From Crambe crambe (taxonomy: Eukaryota; Porifera; Demospongiae; Poecilosclerida; Crambeidae), in contig OZ004588.1 in the NCBI GenBank assembly GCA_963924555.1, positions 3,658,001-3,722,000 on the forward strand: a DNA stretch of 64,000 nt, in the 5' to 3' direction. A program made the position numbers and the translations under genes. Numbering within the stretch: the stretch's first letter is position 1; every line of letters begins with the position of its first letter. This document shows positions 1 through 10,802 of the stretch, piece after piece. Below the pieces are notes generated by a model, which made no database searches, was not told where the DNA came from, and saw only the letters and a program-made list of their open reading frames with translations.

Positions 1-439
1 TATTGGCATTATCTGGTTCTCCACCATTGGCTGACTAAAGTGGTACTAGGTAGCTAGCTATCCTGTCAATTGCTAGCAAATTCTTGATTGCTGATTGATT
101 CTTTACCTTACGTAATTTGGAGCTGGCTACCACTAACATGATCAGCACTCACTTGGCAGCTAGTGAGCATAAAGAAAGAAGAAATTGTTTTGTTTATCAT
201 TCCACTATCATATCTGGAATATAGTAGAATGTCCTTACATGTGCATGCAAAAAACTAATACGTAATGTCCAAGAAAAAACTGCAGGATAGTATGCAATGA
301 TGTTCTATGTCTGTTGTGTGTGTAACACATACCAAGTAGAAAAAAATTTAATTTGAGTGGGTGTATTAAATATTAGTAATATAATTTATACATGCACAAT
401 GACATTCGTCTGTTTTTTTGTTTCATTGACTACCTGTAG
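1..439. other. Intron or 5' flank of the Roc-COR gene
   Basis: I see no coding exon here. The stretch ends in a plausible acceptor (tacctgtag, 431-439) for the exon that begins at 440. Much of it recurs at 63626-64000, for example the ggtactaggtagctagc motif and the agtgagcataaagaaagaag motif, so it belongs to a duplicated gene unit. The first exon or exons of the gene probably lie left of the window. Confidence 0.6.
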
Positions 440-3043
440 GTTCTGCTGAGTCACGTCGACTGTATAACGAAGCAATGAAGCAGGGACACGTAAAGTCCCA
501 GATCAACAAAGCCCTCCTTTATGGGGCTCCAGGAACCGGAAAATCAAGTTCAATGGACCTTTTTGTCGGTAACCCTCCGAGACAAGCCAGAATAAGCACT
601 CCTTTAGCTGCTCGTCCAATTACAATGATTCAAATGGGAGTAACATCAAAGGAGTGGAAAAAGCTTCATCCAAAAGAACGGAAAGAAATTCTAGCAAGGG
701 CCATATATGCTCAGCTTCATGCCAACGACACAAATTCAGGTGAAGATTGTGAGTCATCAGCTAATTCTGGTGAGAGTTCTGATTCTGATGAAATATTAAC
801 GACTCCTGAGCATAAAGAAGCTCGTAGTAAAGAGGATAAGTCGACACGTGACGTACATCCACGAGTACACCCAGCAGCTCCTTCCAGTCTAACATCTGCT
901 AGCAAACCAAAGAAAGGTTCTCATTCGAAGGAAAAGATTTCACTGCCATCCCTTGGCACACATGATGAACTAACAAAATTATTGGATGAAATTTCCAAAT
1001 CAGATGATCTTGAAGCTTTACCTGTCTTCCGGAAAGTTAAACTAATCGATTCTGGTGGACAACCGCAATTTCATGAGGTGTTACCTGTATTTCTTCGTCG
1101 CATGTCCCTCTACATATTCGTCTTCAAGTTGTCAGAAGAACTCGCCACCAAGCCCATGGTAGAGTATTTTGGGGAAGATGGGAAACGTGTGGGGACACCT
1201 TACCAATCAGCTCAGTCCAACGAGCAGCTATTGAAGCACTGCCTTCGCACTTTGCACACCCACAGATCATTTCCCGATACTAAAGGTGAGTGCTCCAAAA
1301 TCATGATCATAGGGACCCACAGGGACGAAGAACACCTGTGCACGACCGAGACAAGAGAGGAGAAGAACAAGAAGTTAGAAGAGCTGTTACTTCCGATGTT
1401 CCAAGAGGAAGTCGTCTATTACAACCTGGCAGAAAATGAGGTGATCTTTCCAGTCAATGCCAAAAATCCTGAAGAGCTTGATAAGAGTACAGCTAGAGAT
1501 ATCCAAAGTGTAGTCCTAACAGAGTGTATGCCTGATCCCATTGATGTGCCCCTTCAGTATTTCTCTTTGGAAATTATCCTTGAAGAAGTCAGCCTTTCTT
1601 TAGACAGAGGGGTATTGAGCAAAGAAGAATGCCTTAGAGCAGCAGATAAGCTTTTCTTTAATGAGCATACACTGGATGCAGCTCTCCAGTTCCTAGATGA
1701 AATTTCATCGGTCTTTTATTTCCCCGAGGTTCTGGATGGTGTTGTATTCACTAACCCTCAAGTCCTTTTGGATAAGGTAACAGAGTTGGTGGAGATCACC
1801 TATTGCTTGAGAGAAAAGGTTGGTGGAAAAGCACTTCGTGCACTCTCTGGAGGCTGGAAGAAGTTTAAAGATCATGGCATTGTTAGCTTAGAGCTTCTGC
1901 AAGAGAAAAAGTTTAATAAGCATTAGCTATGTGGCTGATATCTTTACTCCTGTTGATCTGGTCAAGCTCTTTAGAAAGTTGCTCATCATAGCTGACTTTA
2001 GTGCTTCAGAGTACATCATGCCTGCCCTCCTTCCTGTTCTTGAAACTGAGAAGGTTCATAAATATCGTGTCTCTAATGATTCACCTGTAGCTCCTCTTGC
2101 TCTGGACTTCCCACTTGGAGGTCCTCGTCTCGGTACATACTGCAGTCTTACCTGCTTTCTTATCTCCAATGACAACCAGTTTCCCTGTCCTTGGAAAATA
2201 GTGTTGCTTCCTCCTTCCAACACTCCAGCTTGCCTAAATAGAAACTGCACCCAATTCATGGTACCTGGCTTTCCTGGATCAGTCACTCTGATTGACACAT
2301 TCTTTCATGTTGAGATCCATGTGGATGACACTGCCGAGAAAGTTTGTAGCAAGCTCTGCTCTTTTGTCTCTCAGGCTGTGTTTGCAGGTCTAAAGAAAGC
2401 CATGATAGTTCTTGGGTACAACAACTCGATCCCTTCGAAAGCACTTCTTTGTCCTTGTGGGGCTAAAGATCCCCATGTTGCCACTTTCGGGGATGGTCTC
2501 TGGATCTGCAGTCGAGATAACAAAGTATTTGGAGATCTCACTCCTAGACACCTGCTGTGGTGTGATCAACCAGATCATTCTCCTATGAAAGGTTGGTCAA
2601 ATTTACATCCTTGACTTATTGATCTACTAGTTTTATTATTATTAATTTAGCTAGTGCCTTCCTTCACTGCTTTGACTTTTGATAATTTTAGTCTTATCTT
2701 TATCATGGAATTTTCATTTGCAGGAGCTTCTGCCTCTTCAACTCCTACTATGATGGAAATCATTCGCTTCCCTCTAAAAGATTCCAAAGTGAACTTGGCT
2801 CAAGAAATCGGAACTAAGTATTTCGAATTTGGAACTTTCTTGTTTGAAGATGCCACTGGCGCTCGTATCAGTGCCTTGGAAGAAGAGCTGAGACATAATG
2901 CACAAAATATCAATCGCCAGATCTTCCGGGAATGGCTGAGTGGGGGAGGGAAAAAGCCTGTTTCATGGGAGACTCTAATTGCTGTACTTGAAGACATTGG
3001 ATTGAGTGAACTAGCAAAATTGATAGCAGAAGTCAAACAATAA
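440..3043 (+). CDS. Roc-like GTPase/COR protein with C-terminal death domain (5' partial, frameshifted)
   Basis: Exon 1 runs from an acceptor at 439 to a donor at 2591/2592, and exon 2 spans 2724-3043; the 132-nt intron joins phase 1 to phase 1 (G|GA, Gly). Reading starts upstream of the first Met at 475, because SAESRRLYNEA precedes it in frame. Seen motifs are a P-loop GAPGTGKSS (about residues 18-26 from that Met), a DSGGQPQF switch-like G3 (about 192-199) and a G4-like IIGTHRDE (about 279-286). An acidic, Ser-rich insertion lies between G1 and G3 (about 87-165). A COR-like region follows, then a Cys motif (CPCG...WIC, 2451-2510) and a death-domain-like helical tail ending IGLSELAKLIAEVKQ. 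ROCO-type proteins are regulatory GTPases and death domains mediate homotypic assembly. The frame breaks near 1921-1927: a stop falls at 1924, and homologous-looking coding resumes in the +1 frame to 2591. This could be a young pseudogene, an allele or an assembly error. The partner is unknown. Confidence 0.82.
2592..2723 (+). other. Phase-1 intron of the Roc-COR-death gene
   Basis: The donor is aaag|gttggt and the acceptor is tcatttgcag. The intron is AT-rich with a T-rich tract before the acceptor. The junction codon is G|GA, and both flanking reading frames stay open. Confidence 0.75.
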
Positions 3044-3179
3044 GCACATTATTATATCTATCTACACTTTTCATTACATTCTACTTCTATACCCATACTA
3101 TAGCACTGTTCAATTAAAATTTTGTTTGCGTTAAGTATAATATGAACAATAATGGTAGGTTATACAATGGTCTTTTAAT

Positions 3180-3345
3180 TCCAGTGTCTTTCTCTCCTCC
3201 AACCATGATGGACATCCTGTATTTCCTCCTACCTCTACAAGACTCTAACTTGACTCAAGATTTATTATAGCTACCTTGAAGACAGAACTAGAGCTCAAAT
3301 CTGAATTCAACTGCCAAGTGTTGAGAAGACTGGAAGCTAATTCTT
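3180..3345 (+). pseudogene. Decayed death-domain exon copy
   Basis: After attccag comes tgtctttctctcctccaacc, then remnants of the exon-2 pattern of the gene just upstream (an ATGATGGA start, ...CTCAAGA...). In-frame stops and deletions break it. It aligns closely with 12855-13139. It is probably the remnant of a second death-domain exon or of a lost tandem gene. Confidence 0.6.
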
Positions 3346-3837
3346 TATAATAATTTGAATTCTGATACCCAACAAAAGGCAAAATACACACACAAACAAA
3401 AAACCATTAACACAGAGCAGAGAACAACAGCAATAGCTACATTAAATACATTTACTTTTATTAAACAACAATCAGCTTGACCAAAAATAATATATAGGAA
3501 AGAGGACTCAGATCATCCTGAAAAGCCCCAATAACTCAATGCTTTCTTTATGTCCTCTTTGATGGCCAAAGGATTATGTCTACCAATAACCCAAACAGTT
3601 CCCTTCATTACATCACAATTCATTTATGTGGGTCTCTAGTTAACACTCTAAAAGAATTATTGTGCACAGATCATGGAAATATAAAGAAGTCAATCACTAC
3701 AGTTAATAGCACACTCTGTCTGACTGGACCATGACTCTTTCTCCTTATTTTGCGCATGAGCAATGTGTTTGATTTTAAGGGGGTGGGGCAGGCAGGCTGG
3801 AATTGCATGGTGGGCATTATTTGCTTCAGTGGATAGC

Positions 3838-4000
3838 ACATGCATTGGAATATTCTGACCGAGGACTCTGTTCGAAGATCGACGTGGAGACAGCTTGCCT
3901 GTTGAGTGTCTGCAGTCAGCGGCATTGAACGAGGTTTCATTCAGAGGGAAGTGTTCTGTATTAATAACTATGGCATCGGTGAAAGTACCTGCCTAGTTTT
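3838..4000 (+). pseudogene. Broken alpha exon copy (unit 1)
   Basis: Matches the intact exon at 26204-26353 along tagcacatgcattg...gaggtttcattcag, but small indels (ttggaatattctgaccgagg, gttcgaagatcgacgtgg) shift the frame and the clean donor has become ggtgaaagt. Confidence 0.65.
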
Positions 4001-4254
4001 TAACAGTTAGTGAAAACTCTTGATCAGTGATATCTTCCAACTCATCCATTGATCCACCCATCTTTAGCATAAGACATGTTTCTTGGAGTCAGGTATGATG
4101 ATGTGCATTTACATTGTATTAGTATATGATGTCATATGACTGTTGGGTTGCATACACGCAGTACAGCTTGCCAATGTCTACTTATATGGTACTGTTGCCT
4201 TACTGTGACCTTAATCAAGTTGTTTAAATTTACGTGCTGGGTTTGTGATAATTA

Positions 4255-4472
4255 GGAAGCATCGAAGGCTCTTGGATAAAGCATCAAAGTCTTAAAATAT
4301 CAAATATGCCAGACATCCTTTTGTGTATAATATTAGCAATGTGTGGATTTACAGTGTACACCCTTCCTCTCCCCACCTTAGTTTTAACTGCTCGTTTACA
4401 GAGTGGAGTTGTAATTCCAGCATGGCTGGTCACTAGATCGTTTACTTTCAGAAAAAAGTTACTGAGCATCTG
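4255..4472 (+). pseudogene. Broken TM and A exon copies (unit 1)
   Basis: The TM-exon text atgccagacatccttttgtg appears at 4306-4325, preceded by extra bases that break its upstream frame. Exon A lies at 4402-4472 between ttacag and gtaggttgg, but is 71 nt long instead of the 61 nt in unit 3, so its phase is lost. Confidence 0.6.
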
Positions 4473-4655
4473 GTAGGTTGGAGATATAGTGAGCCCCTTC
4501 ACCCCCATTACGATAACATGTTGCATTTCCATGCAATCACTGGTAGTAGTAAAGCACTGATGTTTGTATATACAGATAGAGCAAACACACCCCCCACCCC
4601 CTCCATACTTCTTTTTGTTCTAACTAATCACTATATGTTGTGTATGCAATTACAG

Positions 4656-4726
4656 AATGAGATGATGAAGTCCTCAAGGAAGAGGAGCAGTCGTAATTGT
4701 CCCTCTAAGAGACCAAACCCGTACAG
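4656..4726 (+). other. Exon B copy 1 (basic micro-exon, intact)
   Basis: 71 nt between caattacag and gtaacc, phase 0 in and 2 out. It reads NEMMKSSRKRSSRN then CPSKRPNPY plus AG. The Lys/Arg/Ser-rich peptide resembles a cytoplasmic basic tail or nuclear-localisation patch. I do not recognise the family. Confidence 0.65.
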
Positions 4727-5662
4727 GTAACCATCATCATATTTGTCTGTTGGATCCTAGCAGCCCTTACTTGCTTTCACATGTGATTTCCTTTTGATGT
4801 GGTTTTAAACATTGATATTATATTATCTCAACCACCCCCACACCCTCTGCTCAAGCCTCTTTGTGATTGTGTGTACTAGCATGTGTGTGGATTCATGTCC
4901 TCTATGCCTCCCCTTTATAAGCTGCCAGTGCTTTAGCTCAGAAGGTATAAAATATTCCTATTACTTAACAATAAGGTGTTGATATGCCACCTATGTGCAG
5001 TGCATCATATTTTCATAGGTACGTATAATCAGTACATCTTCTGATTTTCCCTTCCTCCCTCTATATATTGTCCCATCGCACTTTGTCCCGAGCATGGATA
5101 GTGCTGAGAGAGAGTTCGTAAACCTGAACACCTCATGGCCCACCACTGTCAATCTATGGTATGTTTTGAGATTGACTATTCTGTTTTCGACTTTCTGGTG
5201 TTGAAACCCTTTACCCATTTTTGATATTGTGAACCTTCTCTTGCTTAATGAACTTTGGTAGCATAATTGCAAACCACCAAATTATCCATCCACATGGAAA
5301 TCTGTGCATCATAATTATGACTTTAGCTTCTCCAGGTTGGAAAAACTTGCACCTCTGTACTGACATCAGTGTCACATTGATTAATCCCTCTCTCCCTTGA
5401 TAGGGTTCTTGTACCATATGAATGTCTGGGAACCTACCCACATGCAAATTCAACTCCCTTCACCCCTTAGATACGAGTTGCATGCATGAAGGAAGGACTC
5501 GGTATTGTCGGTACATCTTCTAATTTCCCCTCCCCTATATAGTCCCATCTCTGTCAGTTGTGGGGTGAATACAAGTTGCTTGCATGAAGGAAGGTTTCTC
5601 TTTGATTGGTATAATTGGTACATCTTCTAATTCCCCCTTCTCCCCCTATACATGTCCCCTAG

Positions 5663-5860
5663 CATGGAAGTGCTGGTGGAGTTAGTAGATGTGAACACCT
5701 CGTGTCCCACCACTGTCATTCTATTCTGTACTTATGACTTTCTAATGTTGAGACCCTTTACCCAGCTAATGTGTATAGAGTGGCAGTACAGGAACTTGAC
5801 TTTGAGTGTTGAGGTGTCTCTCTCGGTGGGAGAGAGAGGGGCTAGAGACCCCACTTTTTA
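5663..5860 (+). other. Exon D-type coding remnant with open downstream frame
   Basis: After cccctag, a frame reading MEVLVELVDVNTS, then PTTVILF, continues through DFLMLRPFTQ to a stop. The same peptide with variants recurs at 17116, 24012 and 35817, usually behind a tccctag acceptor. The 3' boundary is unclear. Confidence 0.45.
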
Positions 5861-5875
5861 GCAGGTGGGGGCTGA

Positions 5876-5904
5876 GCCCCCCCCCCCCCCCCCCCCCCCC
5901 CCCC
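5876..5904. repeat. Poly-C tract
   Basis: A 29-base C run, followed 160 bases later by a shorter one. Similar C runs occur at 6297-6317, 16437-16455 and 20489-20509. Their lengths are unreliable in an assembly. Confidence 0.95.
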
Positions 5905-6827
5905 ACTTTTTTGACCATTATATAATTAACTGCAGTAAAGTCTACTGTCTAGTCACTAATGATGTTGACTGCATTGTTGTTTAGCCACAACTTGTATAGA
6001 ATCAAAACCTTCATGAATATCATTACAACTCATCAGGAGTAGTCATCGATGTGCAATTTTGAGCCCCCCCCCCCCACACTTTTTTAGGTCCTCAGCCACC
6101 CCTGTCTCCAGAGAGGTTGTAGCACTTTCAGTCGATTATTCCTTTCTGTTTCATAATGGCTCCCTTTCTATTATCCAGCCAGTATGTTTTTAGCTGAGAA
6201 TGAATTTATTATGCATGTTTCAACTAACCTTAATTAAACCCAGAAAGTGCTGAAGTAACTGGAATGTAGAAGCTTGAGTATTAGATGCTCTGTGTCCCCC
6301 CCCCCCCCCCCCCCCCCAGATCAGGTTTTACTCTGGGGCTATCACATGTTGAACACACACACACACACTCTATAGGGTTTCATACGAATCTTCCAATAAG
6401 GGGGGAACCACTTGAAGCCCCTCTCCCTTCAAAATAATTAGTAGGAAAGCCATTAAGAGACCAACTCTATTTAAAGGCTACATTTTCCACTGTATAGCTA
6501 CATGAATTCTTATCACCACATCATCTCAAGAGAGAATGCAAGTATCAGACATCATGCAATAAGCTTCAGTCCCAAGTTGTACGTATCAATGGGGCATACA
6601 GACAATACACTTATTAACCCCTTGCTTGGTAAAGTCTTGATGAAGTAAGTAGTTTGAAGTACATTTGGTGGGCATTATTATGTGACAGTATCAGGTAGAA
6701 ATCCTTAAATAATAATACAAGCTTTTAAGGTATTATTTGTGGTGTGAATGACCATCAATCCCTTACTTGGTCACTTTCCTTCCACTTGTGATTTTCTTTT
6801 GATATATTTTCTTGAGCATTGATATTG

Positions 6828-6829
<2 letters not shown>

Positions 6830-6909
<80 letters not shown>
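6830..6909. repeat. (CT)n microsatellite
   Basis: About 40 CT units after gcattgatattgtat. The paralogous spot in unit 2 (18026-18073) carries a shorter tract, so the array pre-dates the duplication. Confidence 0.95.
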
Positions 6910-6912
<3 letters not shown>

Positions 6913-7747
6913 CTCTTTGTAGTCGTAATGAACTATATATGTACCAACATGTGGAATCATGTCCTCTATGCCTCTTTTCCAGCTTCCCCCTTTAGAAAAC
7001 AGAAGGGTATCAATATGCCAACTTTATGTCCCAGTCAGAGGTACATATAATCAATACGTCTTCTGATTGTCCCTCCCTCCCCCTATAATGCTGTCCCATC
7101 TCACTTCATCCCCTGCATGCATGTATAGTGCCTATGCAGAGTTTGTAGACCTGAGCACCTCATGGCTGGCCGGCCCACCCCTGTCATCTGGATGACTATA
7201 TTCTGCACTTGTGACCTTCTAAAGTTTGCCCACTATAGCCTAACTTGCTGAGGAAATGGAGTGGTGTATCCTCATAATAGCACTTTCAGTCAATATGAGT
7301 TTCTGTTTCAATATGAATCCCTTTCTATTGTCTTGTATCAAACCATATTAGTTGAGCCTGCTATTCCATAGAAGACTGCAAACTAAATAAAGTGTGTGAT
7401 ATTATCTGATAAGCAACTCTAAGACGTTTCATTTTTCAGTAAAATTTTATGCTCTCATAATAATATAGAACCTTCCTCCATTTAAAGATCAAACATGTGT
7501 GTTAGTGAACTGGAAGTAGTTAGAATCTCTTCCAGAATTGTATGCTCAGCTGGTCACTACACTGTTTAAAAAAGTTTTAAAGTCTGGGGGTTGAGATAAC
7601 ATGGGAAATCCCCCTCCCCCTCAACACAAAACATGCACATAATGTGTTGATGCAATCACTAGTAGTTGACAATTCAATTTTTTGGCCAAAAACACCCCCA
7701 CCCACATTTTTTTCATTGTTCTAACTAATCACTGTATGTTGTGTATG

Positions 7748-7818
7748 AATGAGATGATGAAGTCCTCAAGGAAGAGGAGCAGTCGTAATCGTCCCTCTAA
7801 AAGACCAAACCCTTACAG
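7748..7818 (+). pseudogene. Exon B copy 2, acceptor deleted
   Basis: The 71-nt body is intact and reads NEMMKSSRKRSSRNRPSKRP, but the usual caattacag is missing: the exon follows gtgtatg directly. The donor gtaacc is kept. It should not splice normally. Confidence 0.7.
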
Positions 7819-8057
7819 GTAACCATCAATCCTTCTCACCTTATGATGCTTGTACTGTGTTTCTTTAAGGTCCATAACTTTTTGATGTGATTTTTGTGAT
7901 TCAAGCCTATTTGTGGTTGTATGTATTAGCATGTGGAATCATGCTCTTATCCTGCTCCCCTTTAGAAGGTGCCAGTACATTATGTTTTCTATGGCTCAAA
8001 AGATATCAATGCAATGTGCCACCTTTTTCCATGCTAAACAAAGTGTTGATTTGCCAC

Positions 8058-9303
8058 GGGTGTATCCATTCACTGGAATGGAACACTGGACTGGAATACT
8101 GGAATGACCTCTGACCTCAACTATTCTTGCAGAGAAGCTCAAAAGTCATCTCTTGCAGTTAAAATCATCTGTTTTGTAGAGAAGCTTCAATATAATACTG
8201 TGCAAGCACCTCATGAGCAGCCTTGCAAAGTAGCAAGCTTTAGTAATAGTACCTTTTTTGCTTTGTTGTTCTTGTTTGGAGTGAAAGTAGCTAGCTACAC
8301 AGCTGGTCCCCAAACCCATACTCAATGCCGTGCAATGCATAGCAGAAATGCTATGCTGACTTACATTTCCAAGAAATCCTTGCACTTTGACCCAAGATTT
8401 GCTAAATCAGCAACTGCTAGCTTTGTGAGGAATTGCTTTATTTTAGAGGAAATTCAATGCACAAAGTCTAGAAGTTGAAGTAGCTAGACAAATACAGAAC
8501 TGCTATTATTTATGCACAAAAAGCTAACAAAAATTGATTAAAGTTGAAGTCCAAACAGAGTAGACAAATAGTTCTTGTTAACAGAAGTAAGTCTTTCATT
8601 GGTTTACAGTGGTAGTTACCATACTTTGCCTGAGACTGTCCACTCGGAGATATAAACTCATGCCAGTCTTTATGCTTTATACACAAGTCTGTAGGTGGCT
8701 GTGATGACCTTGTTCTTACAACCACAAGAGCTGATATTTCCAGCAATAAAGCAAAGGGAGAAAGGCTGATGTGGAGTTTGAACCATTGGGGAAGGATACT
8801 GTGACATAGGCTGATACTGAGGCTGAAGGGTCTATAAGGGGAATTGTAACCCATCCCCCACCCTGGATAGTAAGACTGGTATGTCTGCTGGGTCTCACAA
8901 AAAGGAAAACTGGCTGCACTGTTGTACTTGTGTCACATATTACACTGCGCTTGTTTTTTTTGTAAACCACTCAATAAATCCTTCCAGATCAGCAGAACTT
9001 GATACAGAGTGATTACGCCAAGAAACAATTAGAGCATCAAACTTCATCTGGAAGTCATCATCATCTGTAGCATCAACTACCAACTCTGCTACCGAATACA
9101 TCATTGATATAATCTTTTGGTGGCCTAAGCACACTATGACCAAACCTATGCTATGGGAAGAACAGCTAGTTATACTCTGTCCTAGGCTGTTCATGTAGGC
9201 GGTTGAGGTACTGAAAGCTAGGAATAGTTGAGGTCAGAGGTCATTCCAATATTCCAGTCCAGTGTTCCAGTCCAGTGTTCCATTCCAGTGAATGGATACA
9301 CCC
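8058..9303. mobile_element. TIR element of 1.25 kb, Mutator-like or hAT-like
   Basis: The ends are inverted repeats of about 75-85 bp (GGGTGTATCCATTCACTGG... at 8058, its complement ending 9303). The flanks give a near-perfect 9-bp target duplication, atttgccac / atatgccac. The empty site exists in unit 2 near 19466 (gatatgccacccctcc). Inside, the minus strand has short open frames; 8940-9194 reads ...DALIVSWRNHS...LEGFIEWFTKK, which looks protein-derived. No complete transposase is present, so it is non-autonomous. Long TIRs and a 9-bp duplication favour a Mutator-like element; this is inference. Confidence 0.75.
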
Positions 9304-9417
9304 ATATGCCACCCCTCCCGTGCTGTCCTTTCTATTCAACCTCAATACATTTCCTACTTACTCCTTCATATCCACCAACATCCTGTTGTCACATAATTAT
9401 GTTAATATCCCATGCAG

Positions 9418-9513
9418 GAGAAATGCTACTGTGTCAGGGCTCACAATAACAGTCAGTCACAGGACATTTGTCCAGTCATTTTCTGCCTTTGTCTGACCAA
9501 TTTTTCTATTATA
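9418..9513 (+). other. Cys-rich exon (EKCYC type), unit 1
   Basis: 96 nt, phase 0 to 0, between catgcag and gtaaaac. It reads EKCYCVRAHNNS, then QDICPVIFCLCLTNFSII: five Cys and a hydrophobic half. It is near-identical to 31396-31491. The copy near 19575 has lost 16 nt and its frame. Confidence 0.55.
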
Positions 9514-10200
9514 GTAAAACTGCTATTAGATAATCATGTGTGGACAATAATGTAGTGTTACTGTGAGTCCTGTTGTGTGTGTGTCCTACTAGTTGTCCAA
9601 CACTCACTTGCACTTATAATAACACCAACCACTTCACAGTACAGCTTTTCCACTGAGTGTGCACAAGTACATCACAACTAGAGAATTACTTTTTCTCCTT
9701 ACTCTTGGAGCAAAGCAACAAAGTGAAAAGTGTAATTTGTTAATCAGCCAGTGAGTTGTGTACAGGTTATGCTCAAGCCATTGAGTGTTCCATTTTCCTC
9801 TGGTATAATGTAATTAGTCTATTCAGAACTAGTGAAATTACCCTTCCACAGCTAACCTCATCATATTGATGGGGAGACCCCCTAAATTAGTGTTAGTTGT
9901 GTGTTGCTGTGTATTACTTACCTTATCATGTCATGTGTTTCTAATCACAATCCTGTTAATTTCCTCTGGATACCACATGCACATCCACTGGTGTGTGTGT
10001 GGAAATTATTACTAACTGGGCAATGCATATACAGTATGTCTAGAAGGTATATTATCCAGCGACCTTAAAAAAAGGGAGTGTCTTATAGTAAAACACCAGG
10101 TAAAGGGTTGATCCTATGGGATGAGAGTACTTATGTTCTATACAACATAATGAGCCCTTTGATGCGTGAGATAATCCCTACACACTTACCTCAGCCTGTT
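9514..10200. other. Intron-like stretch, unit 1
   Basis: Similar to 19630-20170 and 31500-32000, including the ctgctattagataatcatgtg and ggggagaccccctaaattag motifs. I see no supported coding exon. Confidence 0.4.
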
Positions 10201-10210
10201 TCAATTCCAG

Positions 10211-10243
10211 GGTCTTCCCTCACACCTTCCAATCACTATGACC
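10211..10243 (+). pseudogene. Exon H copy with altered donor
   Basis: Follows ttcaattccag and reads GLPSH..., but the expected gtatgt donor is replaced by ctataac. Better copies are at 39861 and 47074. Confidence 0.4.
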
Positions 10244-10720
10244 TATAACTATAGGCTATCAGTATGTCTTATTGCTGCTATGGATAGTGTTGAGAAGACC
10301 TGTAGACCTGAACATCTTTCATGGCATATCCCTGTTGATCTAGAGGTTGTGACAGGGCTAGGGCATTGACTATTTGTGATTTTCTAATGTTGAAACCCTT
10401 TACCCACTCTAGTGTATTGAGCGGAATTTGACTTCAAATGTTAAAGTGTCTGAAAATGGAATGGGAAAATATGCTGCACTTAGTAAGTTTTATCTGGATT
10501 TTTGAATCTCTTGATCAGCACTCTCACGTGTACCATATTTACTGTGCATTATTTAGAAATTTGAGTATTATGACAGACAGATTAGACACAACCCTTTAGA
10601 GCATATCCTCCATTGGTTGGTATGTACGTATGTGAAATTCCTGCCAGGTTGGGACTGTCACAATTAATGACTACAGCACATACGTAAAGTATGACATAGT
10701 GTTAAGATATCATGTGACAG

Positions 10721-10802
10721 GTGGGTTGCATAACCTCTCTACAAAGGACAAAAGGTTGGGTCCCAAGTGTGTCAGGTTCCACTGCAATAATCTCTATCCC
10801 AG
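10721..10802 (+). other. Candidate exon GGLHN, first copy
   Basis: Follows catgtgacag and is open through GGLHNLSTKDKRLGPK, then CVRFHCNNLYPS. It is repeated at 44374-44455 with few changes, mostly outside the Cys residues. The donor is not obvious (cccag|tccaat), so the 3' edge is uncertain. Confidence 0.4.

Noticed and set aside
717..905. Minus-strand frame of 62 codons inside the Roc-COR exon
   Set aside because: It is opposite a well-supported coding exon and its content is a shadow of the acidic Ser-rich insertion.
6763..6960. Arg-Glu repeat peptide on the minus strand
   Set aside because: It is only the (CT)n microsatellite translated. The same applies at 18026, 30569 and 47845.
8104..8478. 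124-codon plus-strand frame
   Set aside because: It lies wholly within the TIR element at 8058-9303, has no recognised domain, and overlaps the more protein-like minus-strand text.
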